Source: Dendrolimus kikuchii
Lineage: Eukaryota > Arthropoda > Insecta > Lepidoptera > Lasiocampidae
Direction: 5' to 3'
Length of the DNA stretch: 64,000 bases
Assembly (NCBI GenBank): GCA_019925095.2
Contig: CM034408.1
Span: 2,604,001 to 2,668,000 of the forward strand
A model generated the notes under the pieces. That model saw only the letters and a program-made list of their open reading frames with translations, was not told the DNA's origin and did not search any database. Position 1 is the first letter of the stretch. Each line of letters starts with the position of its first letter. Both the position numbers and the translations under genes were made by a program. This document shows, in pieces, positions 21,028-31,334 of the stretch.

Positions 21028-21168
21028 TTGTTTTTTTTTTAATTGCAGAAGTTCAGCAGACAGGCAGACGGCCCACTTGATGGAAGGCAATGGTAACAGC
21101 CTATGGACATTTGCAACACCAAAGGTGCTACAATTGCGCTGTTGCTCTCATAAGGGAGAAAATCTTAT
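21028..21168 (-). mobile_element. Family A, 5'-truncated
   Basis: Poly(T) tail side present. The match stops after the 'ctctcataagggaga' block. Confidence 0.8.
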
Positions 21169-21189
21169 AGCCTAAAAATATTCTAAATG

Positions 21190-21790
21190 TGCACAATGGG
21201 CGGTCTTATCGCTAAGAAGCGATCTCTTCCAGACAACCCGTGGCAGGAATAAAACAGATTGTATTGGTCAAAGGTGGTATAAATAAATATTAGAGGTTAT
21301 GCAGTTACTTACATATATTTTATTTATTTATAAACATATAAGTATGTAAAATATTATATAAGTAAGAATTATACTTAATAGACATATATAAATACACCTA
21401 TTGATATCACATACATAAATATACGTAAAAATATCAAATATCACTATGTTGTAGGTAGTGCTTTTTTGTTATGTTCTTAAATATTGTTAGTGATTTAGCT
21501 TGTCTAACAGTAACAGGTAGCTCATTCCAGAGTCGAATAGCCTGTACAGTAAAAGAATTATTGAAGAAAGATGAATGATGCTTGGGAGTATTAAGTCTAA
21601 GATTCGTAGAAGGTCGTAAATTGTGAGAGGAAGAGGCGAATTCAAAGCGTTCTTTGAGATAATACGGGGTTGTGGGGATAAACAGCACACTGTAAAGGAC
21701 AAGGAATATGAGTATTCCGGCGAAAACGAATTGGCAACCACTTGAGTTTTTTTACGAAATTCAAAGACGTGGTAATATTTGCGTAACCCA
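21190..21790 (-). pseudogene. Family L LINE: RT C-terminus and 3' UTR
   Basis: The minus-strand frame 21434-21688 encodes 84 residues (PYYLKERFEFASS, NNSFTVQAIRLWNELPVTVR). The 3' UTR has the 'ggcggtcttatcgctaagaa' block at 21200. It is related to 15089-15418 but diverged. Confidence 0.7.
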
Positions 21791-21970
21791 AATATGAACC
21801 TGATACAAAAAAAAAATTGTGACTTTAAATAACTATAAATAATTAAATATTATATTAAGACAATTTACTACTAATTTAACCTTTTTATTTAAATTTGATG
21901 TAAGACTATTTATTATTGATATGCAAATAAGTTTTTTGCAAACCATACTTTTCAAGTGACATTTGACAAT

Positions 21971-22062
21971 TAATGCCGGAACACAACTCAAAGTTGTTAT
22001 GGCGGCATGCCCTAGACCAGGGGTGGTAAGCATCCAGTCGGGCAAATGCCCTACCACCTGGC
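21971..22062 (-). mobile_element. Family A internal fragment
   Basis: Matches A from 'aatgccggaacacaactcaa' to 'ctaccacctgg', with both ends missing. Confidence 0.75.
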
Positions 22063-22309
22063 AAAATAAACAGCTGACTAATGAGTACGCGGCCGAAGGT
22101 GGCTCGTTGGACGTCGCGAGCGAAAATCGTTTCACGCGTATACATCCGAGCTCGCTATTCAATCTGCTTATATATCTGCTGGTTATAGTTACAGCACACA
22201 GATGAGTACCCAGCTTTTTAAAGCCCATGTTCTACGGTTCATTTCTGTCTGAATTTACATGCAGCAACCAAAGTGATTCGTGTAAACATAAAACTAAATT
22301 ATTCAAGAG

Positions 22310-22460
22310 AAGAAAGAGATTTGCAAGAAACTCTTTGATGCCACCCGTGATCAGAAGGCTGGCTCATATTTCGCCCAACAAATAAGCATCGCCATACAGC
22401 GCGGCAATGCAGCCAGCCTTCTGGGCACGCTCCCATCTGGCAGCGTTGTTACACAATCTA
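22310..22460 (+). pseudogene. LINE C-terminal fragment (AIQRGNA motif)
   Basis: A frame encodes KLFDATRDQKAGSYFAQQISIAIQRGNAASLLGTLP, best matched by 59949-60250 (minus) and 47405-47790. The '...QRxSIAIQRGNA..LGT' motif is the C-terminal end of a widespread non-LTR or DIRS-like RT protein, and the exact clade is uncertain. Confidence 0.55.
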
Positions 22461-22564
22461 TAATCGCTTGTACTTTATAACTTAGTTTATTTTAGTTTTT
22501 AGAAGTCGGTTAAATGTAAACTTATTATTTTATATTATATAAATGTATGTGAAACTTAATGTAT

Positions 22565-22821
22565 AAAATAATAATAATAATAATAATAATAATCGGCAGA
22601 CAAACACACACATTGTATATCCCCAAATTAAGCAAGTTACGCTTGTGTTATGGGTAATATACAACGGACTATTCTGGGGCCGATCCCAGACACCCAGACC
22701 ATAGTAAATAACGGAGAAAATACGTTTCCGAAATTTACTATACCAGGAATCGAACCCGGAACCTCTGCGTTGCAGTGAGGTACGCCGGCAAAGGCTTAGC
22801 CCACTCAACCACAGAGGCCGT
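22565..22821 (-). mobile_element. Family G tRNA-derived SINE, full length
   Basis: Read on minus: A-box TGGTTGAGTGG (22801-22811), B-box GGGTTCGATTCC (22746-22757), body and an (ATT)n tail at 22566-22594. The head resembles a tRNA gene but lacks the 3' half of the cloverleaf, so it is a SINE and not a tRNA. Confidence 0.85.
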
Positions 22822-22829
22822 CTCACATA

Positions 22830-23370
22830 ACAAATACATGAACACTATTATTATATAAATTATTCAATGTCATCATTGTTGTCGTTTTGTTTCTTTCTGT
22901 GCCTTTCAACCGAATTTAATCAATTTGATTGAATCGTGTAATTCAGCTTTAAGCGAAGGAAACAAAAAAGAATAGAGAAAAACTCATCAATAAAGATTTT
23001 CATGCAATCTTCACATGCTGTGTTTACTTTCATCATGCTCTTGAGGCATGGTCGTTGGACTTATTAGCATATTGTAATTTTTGTAATATGTATATGAATA
23101 TTTCGTGACAGACGACAACGAAGCGTCTGTGTATCACGAATAGTTATATCACCCAACGTGTATCGTCTATGGAGTGTGAATGAAATTAATCATAAGCTAT
23201 AGCATGGAAAATACTAAGAATTAGTCACTTAGTCGAGAATGAATTTCTGCAAAGCTTTTTAATTGTGCACAATACAGCAATATTACGGTCTTGAATTAAG
23301 TTATAAACATTATGAAGTCTGATTAACGAAAGTAGATTAAGAAAAGGTGGTAAATTTAAAGGAATACAAG
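22830..23370. other. No feature seen
   Basis: No coding frame or in-window repeat recognised. Confidence 0.45.
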
Positions 23371-23377
23371 TATGGCA

Positions 23378-23691
23378 TCATCCGTGCAGGAACGGAGAAA
23401 GAATACAATTACCTGCGGCCGGGCGGCCTGTCGTAAGAGGCGACTTAACAACCGACAGCCAGGTGGTAGGGCATTTGCCCGACTGGATGGCTACCAGCCC
23501 TGGTCTAAAGTATGTCGCCATAACAACCTTGAGTTCTGTTCCGGCATTAGTGACCAGGTTCCGGTCTCCCTTAAGAGAGCAGCAGCGCATTTGTAGAACC
23601 TTTGGTGTTGCAAGTGTCCATAGGTGATGGTAACCGCTTTCCATTAAGTGGGCCGTCTGCCTGTCTCCTGATGTACTGCAATAAAAAAAAA
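23378..23691 (+). mobile_element. Family A retroposon with 6-bp TSD
   Basis: Full length. Direct repeat 'atggca' at 23372-23377 and 23692-23697, directly after the poly(A). Confidence 0.85.
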
Positions 23692-23887
23692 ATGGCAACT
23701 CCAAATTAGCATAGAGTATTTATACAACATATTAAAAAAAACTTTGAATTCAGTGTCTTTTTGTGTTACTTTTTTCTGAATGTGCAAATCAGGCAAAGCA
23801 ATAACTTACGCAGTTCACTTTTAATGGTTTTATTCATGTTTCAAGCTGGTAAATGCTAAAACACAAGCGCACCAAAATCTATATATA

Positions 23888-24465
23888 CAACTAGCGGCCC
23901 CGGCAGACGTTGTCCTGCCTTTAATAAATAAAATTCTAGAACCCGATTCTAGAGCCACGTACCGGTTCTAATTGCGAATCTAAACCATCCGGGTACCCAC
24001 TCTAACACACAAAAACAAAATCACCAAAATCGCTCCAGGTGATTAGGAGGATTCCAGAACCCGATCTCAGCGCCACCTACCGGTTCTAATTGTGAATCTA
24101 AAAGAGTGATATATTTTTTTTTATTCTAAGTCATGACAAAATGAAACTAAAAATCTTGCCAAAAAATTAAACTTTATAATTAACAAATATAAAAATAGGG
24201 GTTGATCGTAGAGGGGTGAAAATGTAGGGTTGTATGTATTTTTTAATGCTGTATCCTAAAAAATATACTAAAAAAAATTATCTAAAAATTAAAAAAAAAA
24301 ATTAGGGGTGGACTACCCTTAACATTTAGGGGGATGAAAAATAGATGTTGGCCGATTCTCATAGATACCGGATAAGCACAAAAAATTTCATCAAAATCGG
24401 TCAAGCCGTTTCGGAGGAGTATGGCAACGAAAACTGTGACACGAGAATTTTATATATTAGATTTT
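23888..24465. repeat. Family H repeat, longest copy
   Basis: Starts 'aactagcggccccggcagac' and ends in '...aaatcggtcaagccgtttcg' and 'gacacgagaattttatat'. It contains two tandem 'cgccacctaccggttc' blocks. No coding. Confidence 0.65.
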
Positions 24466-24469
24466 ACGC

Positions 24470-24825
24470 CGTGCACCAAAATAACGAATATGACAATAAT
24501 AATGACAATGATTTAGTAAAATGACAGTGACATATTTCCTATTAGCATTTCCTTGTAAAAAGTTTGTGAATAATTCCAGTGTCAAGTGATGATCACAAGG
24601 TTCAATACCTATCCCATAAGAGAATTGCCAGAAAAAAAATCATGTACGTGGCTGGTGGAATAGTGTTTTTAGGATTTCAACAACGAAATGATTTCATATT
24701 TATATTTTGCTTTTGACGTCTGGTTTATGTATTTTATATTCATATATTTTTTTTCTGTTATGTAATATAATATAAAACTAATCGAATTGTGTTTACAAAT
24801 GAATTGTTATGATTTTTAAATTGAT
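24470..24825. other. No feature seen
   Basis: AT-rich, nothing recognised. Confidence 0.5.
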
Positions 24826-24837
24826 GTGTATCCAAAC

Positions 24838-25320
24838 GACAAACGGAAGCTTTACTGAGATATGGATGCGAGAGTTGGGTATCGAAGAGAGAGCATGAAA
24901 GTAGAGTAAACGCGGTCGAGATGCGAGCACTGCGCAAAATCTGCTAAGTGACGCTCGCGGACCGCGTTCGTAATACCGAAGTAAGAAAGAGAGTTGGTCT
25001 GAAAGAGAGTGTCGGGGTGAAGGTAAGGAAAGGAATGCATGATGAAAGAATGACTAAACAGATATACAATGCAAAAGTGGATGGATGCAGAAGTCGTGGA
25101 AGGCCACGACACACCTTCCATGATCAAATTGATCGTGTACTAGCAGACGGTGATGTCAGGAGCCTTAAGAACAGACGAGCTTGCATGACAAGAGTTATGA
25201 ATGTCAAAGAGGCAAGTGAGGTGTGTAAGAATAAGCCTGAATGGCACTCTGTTGTTCGTGCCTACCCCGCAAGGGAACTGGCGTGAAGTTATGTATGTAT
25301 GTATGTATGTATGTACGTAC
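24838..25320 (+). mobile_element. RTE-B 3' end, longest truncated copy
   Basis: It begins further upstream than the other truncated copies (EALLRYGCESWVSKREHESR, then VNAVEMRALRKIC) and continues from 24948 with LADRVRNTEVRKRVGLKE to the stop at 25286 and (TATG)n. A TAA replaces a codon at 24945, and 24 nt coding for the MLRWFGHV stretch are deleted. TSD 'gtgtatccaaac' at 24826-24837 and 25321-25332. Confidence 0.85.
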
Positions 25321-25334
25321 GTGTATCCAAACAT

Positions 25335-25850
25335 TTGTATGACCGCGTATAGGTCAAATACAGTGAGGCTATTTTACCATCTCATGTATGTACAACTTTA
25401 CATGTATTTCTACAAATAATGATTCATTCATTCATCCAATCAATGTCTACTTTCGTTAGCCAAATCATCCATAGTATTTTTTTTGTAACTGTATTTATTT
25501 ATTTAAAAAAGATCACACAACTTTACACGCATTTAAAAAAAAAAAAATTTTTTTTTTAAACAGTACTTAAGCAGACCAATGAAATTATGTCATTACATTA
25601 AAAGTCAAATAAAACAAACAGCTGTGGTCAAGAAAAAAACAAAATATAAATATTCGTAAAATAACAGTAAATGAATACAAATTAATGTTGATCATACAAT
25701 AATGTAATATGATAATAACTAGGTGACTCTGGCTGGATGCACCAATAGTGTTAAGCCAAATTTGAACAAAGAAAGAGAACACTAAAAGAAAAAAGCAATA
25801 CAAGGATTTCCTTTACTTTTAAAAAGTATAGGAGCATTGGCACTTTAAAT
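25335..25850. other. No feature seen
   Basis: Low-complexity A/T runs at 25535-25560. No gene recognised. Confidence 0.45.
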
Positions 25851-25854
25851 ATAA

Positions 25855-25925
25855 TTTCTTTATATCTCAGTAAAGCTTCCGTTTGCCGTTTGGTTTACAT
25901 CTATACTCGCCTTTGAGAATTTTTA
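25855..25925 (-). repeat. Short RTE-B fragment
   Basis: The reverse strand shares about 30 nt ('caaacggaagctttactgag' and neighbours) with 24.84 kb. Too short to define its ends. Confidence 0.35.
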
Positions 25926-26181
25926 TTGTTTTTACCATGAACTAGATGTAACACAAGACTGTGTCAAAGGAAACCGCGCTCCAAGGCCTGGTTGTGTGTT
26001 TATAGAACATAGCCGACGGGTTATATAGGGTTGCCATGTGCCCGGGTTTTTAGGGCTCCGTTACAATTTTGGCAAAAGTGGAACTTTTACGAAATGGCCA
26101 TGTCCGTCCCTCCCCACCGTCCGTTTGTATGCACATCACGCCTTTATTCTACATAAAAAATAATATATCTCTTATACATAA

Positions 26182-26516
26182 TATCCTACCTGTTTCCCAT
26201 GGGTGTAGGTGGGGGAGACTAGGGATCTCCATTTACGACGATCCTGACAAGCAACTTTCGCTTCACCTACCTTCATTAGCCTCTTCATACATGCACGTTT
26301 ATTTGAGTCGCTTTTCATCTGATCTCTCTAACACTTCAGATATTTGATCATACTGTGTTCGTCTCGGTCTACCGGCAGCAACTCTACCATTCATAATACT
26401 GTGATACACCTGTTTTGTGATTCTACTTTTATCCATTCTGTCGACATGTCCAAACCACCTTAATATTCCTTTTTTCAACTCTTGTTATTCATCTTCTTTC
26501 AATCCACAATCTCTTA
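26182..26516 (-). pseudogene. RTE-type LINE 3' coding fragment
   Basis: The minus strand encodes the same region as 14395-14640 (a LRWFGHVDRMDK-like stretch, then a GRPRRTQYDQI-like motif), with a frame break in the last 60 bp. 5'-truncated. Confidence 0.7.
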
Positions 26517-26786
26517 ATAATAATAATAAATATTACATTACTCCTTCCAGAATCAGCTTTTTAGTTTAATTAAGGAATATAACATGAAATCTCTATGGCT
26601 GTAAGACACTTTGTCAATGTCAATCGATAGTTGACTTACCCATGTGCCCGATTAACTCACTTATCCACATTTTCAATGAGAGAGATATGTCCAGTGGCTA
26701 TTTTTGGAGTAATCACATTCAAACTGTATTAAAAAATGTATTAAATGATTAAATATGGATGTATTAAAAAAAAGAGCCTGAGATTT

Positions 26787-27021
26787 GCCAGGTGGTAGGG
26801 CATTTGCCCGACTGGATGGCTACCACCCCTGGTCCAAAGTATGTCGCCAAACAACCTTGTGTTGTGTTCCGGCATTAGTGATCAGGTTCCAGTTTCCCTT
26901 AAGAGAGCAGCAGCGCATTTGTAGCAACTTTGCTGTTGCAAATGTCCATAGGCGATGGTAACCGCTTTCCATCAAGTGGGCTGTTTGCCTGTCTGCTGAT
27001 CTCCTGCAATAAAAAAAAAAA
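26787..27021 (+). mobile_element. Family A, 5'-truncated
   Basis: Begins at 'gccaggtggtagggcatttg' and ends in poly(A) at 27009-27021. The head is missing, as expected for a 5'-truncated retroposon. Confidence 0.8.
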
Positions 27022-27059
27022 AGATAATATATAAATAATTTTAAAAAACTTTTTTAGCT

Positions 27060-27232
27060 AGACGTGTTACTAGGGAGTTACTTGCCGCTTCTTCTCGTTT
27101 GAACAGCGATAACACATTGCGAAGCGGTGTACACAGAATAGGAAGTAGATTTAAATTTTGACTTACATGACCTACGAAAAGTGTTCTCCAGCGGAACTTA
27201 TTTTGAATAAAAACTTTTAAGTTTGAATTTGA
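27060..27232 (+). repeat. LINE 3' UTR (family X)
   Basis: 'gccgcttcttctcgtttgaa' leads to 'ttttgaataaaaacttttaa', the usual 3' end of a common lepidopteran LINE. It abuts element C. Confidence 0.5.
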
Positions 27233-27244
27233 CTATTGTCTTCT

Positions 27245-27736
27245 AATATTTTCTTAAGTTTTCGCGACTTGTATACATAATAAAACTACGTTTTAACGGT
27301 TTTAAGCGCGGTAATTTATTTGATTTTAGTTTTTCCGACGTTTCGGCCACTTTTCAGTGGCCGTGATCACGGAAGACAAAGATGTCAAGTGTCAACGAGT
27401 AGTGTTAAAGTTTTATTTAGCCTACCGGCAGCTTGGTTAATTTTAATTATTTAGTTGTAATTTTGTTTATGGTTATTATTTACTCTATGGGAGCCTAATC
27501 TAATTTACTACCGCTTCGCAACATGTTACGGCTTGAAGAGAAGAAGCGGCGCAAGAAACTCTTCAGCAAACATGCCTAGTTCTAATAATTTCATATAATA
27601 TTAAAATGGGTGGAAGGAAAAATAAAAGAAACTATCAGTCAAGTTGGTTTGTGTTCCGTTGCACGCAGAAAGAATGTCCGAAAAACCAAAATCAAATAAA
27701 TTACCGCGCTTAAAACCGTTAAAACGTAGTTTTATT
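27245..27736 (+). mobile_element. Family C Penelope-like element, 492 bp
   Basis: Starts AATATTTTCTTAAG and ends ACGTAGTTTTATT, with TSD 'attgtcttct' / 'atcgtcttct' (27235-27244, 27737-27746). A ~57-bp block near the start (27279-27336) is inverted at the end (27677-27734) with one mismatch. A hammerhead-like motif lies on minus at 27333-27374. No RT frame. Variable TSD, inverted terminal regions and the ribozyme-like motif point to a non-autonomous Penelope-like element. Confidence 0.65.
27333..27374 (-). ncRNA. Hammerhead-like ribozyme motif in element C
   Basis: On minus: stem I TTCC pairs with GGAA, box I GTGATCAC, stem II GGCCACT-GAAA-AGTGGCC, then GAAAC and GTC. Compared with the CUGANGA core, positions 3 and 8 are exchanged (C to G and G to C), and one extra C precedes stem II. 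Self-cleavage is inference. Confidence 0.45.
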
Positions 27737-27749
27737 ATCGTCTTCTAGT

Positions 27750-28095
27750 TCGCTTTCACGTATCTTTCTTAACTCCCGACCTCCTATCAGTGTACTTTTC
27801 CCTTACTAACAAGGTCTTTAGTTGTATAATTCATAAACCGTTCAATCTCTGTTGATCTGTAATACACCATACACGTTTGCCATGTTGGGCTGGAACATTT
27901 GTATGAATGAGAAGCTATATTTAGACGCACATTACTCTTTGTTGATTCACGAGTCTTGATTTATGGTTTAGTTTAAACACATTTTATCGTTTTAACATAC
28001 ATAAATCTTTGACTGACAATAGGGTAGTTTGCGTTTTGGAAAAAGCGATTCATGCCGTGTGGTGAGCATTATGTTCTGAAGAGTTCGAATAAAAT
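27750..28095. other. No feature seen
   Basis: No coding or repeat recognised. Confidence 0.45.
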
Positions 28096-28114
28096 TGAAT
28101 ACATTTTGAAAATT

Positions 28115-28441
28115 GTAGGGGTGAAGGTAAGGAAAGGAATGCTCCGGTGGTTCGGGCATGTGGAAAGAATGCATGATGAAAGAATGACTAAACATATATA
28201 CAATGCAAAAGTGGATGGATGCAGAAGTCGTGGAAGGCCACGACACACCTTCCAGGATCAAATTGATCGTGTACTAGCGGAGGGTGATGTCAGGAGCCTT
28301 AAGAACAGACGAGTGTGCATGACAAGAGTTATGAATGTCAAAGAAGCAAGTGAGGTGTGTAAGAATGGGCCTAAATGGCGCTCTGTTGTTCGTGCCTACC
28401 CCGCAAGGGAACTGGCGTAAAGTTATGTATGTATGTGTATG
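28115..28441 (+). mobile_element. RTE-B 3' end with perfect 15-bp TSD
   Basis: An open frame of 122 codons (28052-28420) fuses upstream flank to the LINE C-terminus. TSD 'tacattttgaaaatt' at 28100-28114 and 28442-28456. It shares the variants 'ctagcggaggg', 'gagtgtgcatg' and 'aatgggcct' with the long copy at 39.5 kb, so the two belong to one subfamily. Confidence 0.9.
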
Positions 28442-28671
28442 TACATTTTGAAAATTACTAATTCATACTTATTATACTTATCTAAATATATATAATTGAA
28501 ATACACGTATATAGTAACTCATCACGATATCTCAGGAACTATAAATATCTATAGACTTGAAATTTGGCATGGAGCTTCCTTTCGCCAAGTAGAGGTCAGC
28601 TATAAACGGTTTTACGGCACGCGAAGCGGGCGGGTATCAGCTAGTAGTATTATAAATGTGAAAGTATCTTT

Positions 28672-29045
28672 ATTCTCGTAATACCGAAGTAAGAAAGACA
28701 GTTGGTCTGAAAGAGAGTGTCGGGGTGAAGGTAAGGAAAGGAATGCTCCGGTGGTTCGGACATGTAGAAAGAATGCATGATGAAAGAATGAATAAACAGA
28801 TATACAATGCAAAAGTGGATGGATGCAGAAGTCGTGGAAGGCCACGACACACTTTCCATGATCAAATTGATCGTGTACTAGCAGAAGGTGATGTTAGGAG
28901 CCTTAAGAACAGACGAGCGTGCATGACAAGAGTTATGAATGTCAAAGAAGCAAGTGAGGTGTGTAAGAATAAGCCTAAATGGCGCTCTGTTGTTCGTGCC
29001 TACCCCGCAAGGGAACTGGCGTGAAGTTATGTATGTAATGTATGT
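28672..29045 (+). mobile_element. RTE-B 3' end copy
   Basis: In-frame C-terminus 28725-29021 (99 codons, KVRKGMLRWFGHVERMHDER) and a (TATG)n tail. An 11-bp direct repeat 'aaagtatcttt' lies at 28661-28671 and 29046-29056. A few bases at the left join are non-matching. Confidence 0.85.
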
Positions 29046-29124
29046 AAAGTATCTTTGTCTGGCTGCGTGTTATCCTTTCACAGAAAAACTACGGGATTGT
29101 TTTTGCTGACATTTGTTATAAGTA

Positions 29125-29178
29125 ATATCGAGCCTTAACAGAAATTTTATCGTAAGCGACATTTGGACCTAATAATAT

Positions 29179-29247
<69 letters not shown>

Positions 29248-29422
29248 GAAAAATATATTTTAAAGTATTATTTTATTTTAAGACTTTCAGTTTTTGATTC
29301 AGTAGGGTTTAAACTAACTAAAACTGAAAGTCTAAAATCAAAATTTAAAATATCTTTTGTAAGAAAAAATGTACTTAGGTCCAAATGTCGCTTACGACAA
29401 AATGGCGGTAAAAGCTCGATAT
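29125..29422. mobile_element. 298-bp MITE with 48-bp TIRs and an (AT)n core
   Basis: TIRs 29125-29172 and 29375-29422 start ATATCGAG and differ at about six positions. A 4-bp repeat AGTA flanks it (29121-29124, 29423-29426). Inside are an (AT)n run (29181-29241) and a second inverted pair ('gactttcagttttt', 29283, against 'aactgaaagtctaaaa'). Confidence 0.75.
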
Positions 29423-29519
29423 AGTAATTGTAATAAATTATCTTAATACCGAGAATGGACATAGGATACTTTTATCCTGAAAAATATAATAATGTATTTT
29501 TTGGGTAGTTGTGATTTTT

Positions 29520-29940
29520 CGGAGGCAAATAGTGCCTAGACGACAATTAAATGTAATACAACTCGTGTGAATACTGGCTCTCTAAATGAATAAGGGTGTA
29601 ACCCACGGAGAAGACAATTATATTAATTAAAAAAAAAACAATATTGACCTCATTTAAATACACAGTTTAAGTATTTTTTTGTAATTAATTGTTTGAACCA
29701 ATTTATATTTTTATTATATAAACTATATTTTTGTGGAAACTTGATTGTTAGAATTAATTATTACATATTTCCCAAAAAAAAATTAAACAAATAATATGAA
29801 AGTGAGGTTTTTTAGATATTTGTTCCATTTTGAACGCTTTGGGAGTGAATCAATTATCATTATCTTGTTTTGATAGATAGGTGAAATTTTATTTCTCATA
29901 AAAATAAACAAAGTTACAAAAAATCAACATTTTCTTGGCA
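29520..29940. other. No feature seen
   Basis: AT-rich, nothing recognised. Confidence 0.5.
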
Positions 29941-29944
29941 ATAG

Positions 29945-30060
29945 GTGGCTTTATCGCTTAGGCCCTGGGTTCGATTCGTGGCAGAGCACGTAAACGAACT
30001 TTCCATTATTTTATTTGGACTGGATGTCTGAGCTCGACTCCAGCGTTGTCTGTTTTATAA
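29945..30060 (+). mobile_element. Family G-like SINE fragment with B-box
   Basis: 'gggttcgattcgtggca' is a good B-box, followed by 'ctggatgtctgagctcgact', a diverged form of the G body. Both ends are degraded. Confidence 0.55.
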
Positions 30061-30149
30061 CACAAGCGTAACTTACTGAGCATTGAAATTTCTAATATAA
30101 CAAATTCGTAGAGGCTACGAGTTTGAACAATGAAGTTGATAAATCCCTA

Positions 30150-30176
30150 TTATAATATTATAAATGCGAAAGTAAC

Positions 30177-30209
<33 letters not shown>

Positions 30210-30520
30210 TCCGTTTTCACGTAAAATCTACTGGACCGATTTGGCTGAAACTCAGTATATATATATTTTCGATGCCGAGAATGAACATAGGATACTTTTT
30301 ATCCCGGAAAATGAGATAGTTTCCGGGATAAAAGTATATTTGTCTCTCTGTTTGTTATCCTTTTACGGAAAGACTTTTGGACCGATTTGGCTGATACTCG
30401 GTACATATGTAATTTGAATACTGAGGGTGGACATGGGATATTTTTCATCCCGGATAATGGGATAGATTTTGGGATAGATTTATGTAAAGATTATCCCAAA
30501 AGTGGGACAGGCTTTGGTTG
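30150..30520 (+). repeat. Short retroposon units with (TCTG)n
   Basis: 'tataatattataaatgcgaa' leads to (TCTG)n at 30178-30209, then two repeats of the 'ggaccgatttggctgatact' module, each ending in 'atcccggaaaatg'-like sequence. This is Metulj-like architecture. A short inverted pair around 'ttatcccggaaa' sits at 30290-30340. Confidence 0.5.
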
Positions 30521-30554
30521 GTTTTGTGATTTGCCATTTTCATCATTTTGGTTA

Positions 30555-30840
30555 TTTTGTCCTTTTTGCCCTTTTGACCTTTTGCCCTTTTGCCCTTTTA
30601 CCCTTTTGCCCTTTTGACCTTTTGCCCCTTTGCCCTTTTGACTTTTGCCCTTTTGACTTTTGCCCTTTTGTCCTTTTGCCATTTTGCCCTTTTGCCCATT
30701 TGCCCTTTTGCCCTTTTGCCCTTTTGCCCTTTTGCCCTTTTGCCCTTTTGCCCTTTTGCCCTTTTGCCCTTTTGCCCTTTTGCCCTTTTGCCCTTTTGCC
30801 CTTTTGCTCTTTTGCTCTTCGACTCTTTTTTGTCCTTTTT
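30555..30840. repeat. Minisatellite, 8-bp unit CCCTTTTG
   Basis: About 285 bp, with a central almost perfect run (30700-30805) and degenerate edges (ACCTTTTG, TCCTTTTG, ACTTTTG). Because 3 units are 24 nt and contain no stop in any frame, both strands stay open for 70-136 codons (repeating KRAKGQKG or CPFALLPF). These are not genes. Confidence 0.9.
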
Positions 30841-30959
30841 GTCCATGTTGCTCTTTTTGTCCTTTTTGCTGATGTTGTCCCTTTTGTCATTTTTGTAGTT
30901 TTCAGAGGATGATGTTTAGAGGATGATAGTTTGGATGAGACCAATCATTTCTCAAGTTC

Positions 30960-31330
30960 ATAGATATAAAAATGCATCGTCTATAAAAATGCGATAGTAA
31001 CTCGATATGTCTTTCTGTTAAGTTTTCGGAAAACACTGGGAATACTGGATCGTTTTTATTGTAATTTTGTTTAAATGTAGTTTTAATGCCGAAAATGGAC
31101 ATATATACTCATGCCAAGAGATCGGCATGAGAATATATCAAGCATCGAGTTTGCGATATAAAATGGCACTCAATGGTACACCATTTTTATGTTAGTGCCA
31201 TTTTTCGGGGGCAAATGGCACTAACATAAAAATGGTGTACATTGTAACCTGTATTAACGCCTGCTCTTTAAACAAGAAGCAGGAACTAGAGGTTAACCCG
31301 CGGCGCAGCCGCGGGGTAAACTCTAGTAAA
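30960..31330 (+). repeat. Metulj-like remnants with a GC hairpin end
   Basis: 'aatgccgaaaatggacatat' (31086) and the terminal 'ccgcggcgcagccgcgg' hairpin (31299-31315) followed by 'aaactctagta' are typical of lepidopteran short repeats. A long hairpin sits between them (31177-31241). Confidence 0.5.
31177..31241. repeat. Perfect hairpin, 28-bp arms, 9-nt loop
   Basis: Arms 31177-31204 and 31214-31241 are exact reverse complements, loop 'ttcgggggc'. Pairing continues imperfectly beyond the arms with one extra G. Confidence 0.9.
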
Positions 31331-31334
31331 AAAT

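Larger units (their letters stand above)
28480..29510 (+). repeat. Metulj/SINE-like unit(s) split by RTE-B and a MITE
   Basis: The end 'cgggcgggtatcagctagta' (28650) is followed by a new unit 'ttataaatgtgaaagtatct' that is interrupted at 28671 by RTE-B, resumes at 29046, is interrupted again at 29125 by a MITE and resumes at 29427 with 'gagaatggacataggatact'. Confidence 0.6.

Noticed and set aside
30491..30944. Lysine-rich and proline/phenylalanine-rich ORFs of 63-136 codons
   Set aside because: They are by-products of the CCCTTTTG minisatellite, which lacks stops in all frames.
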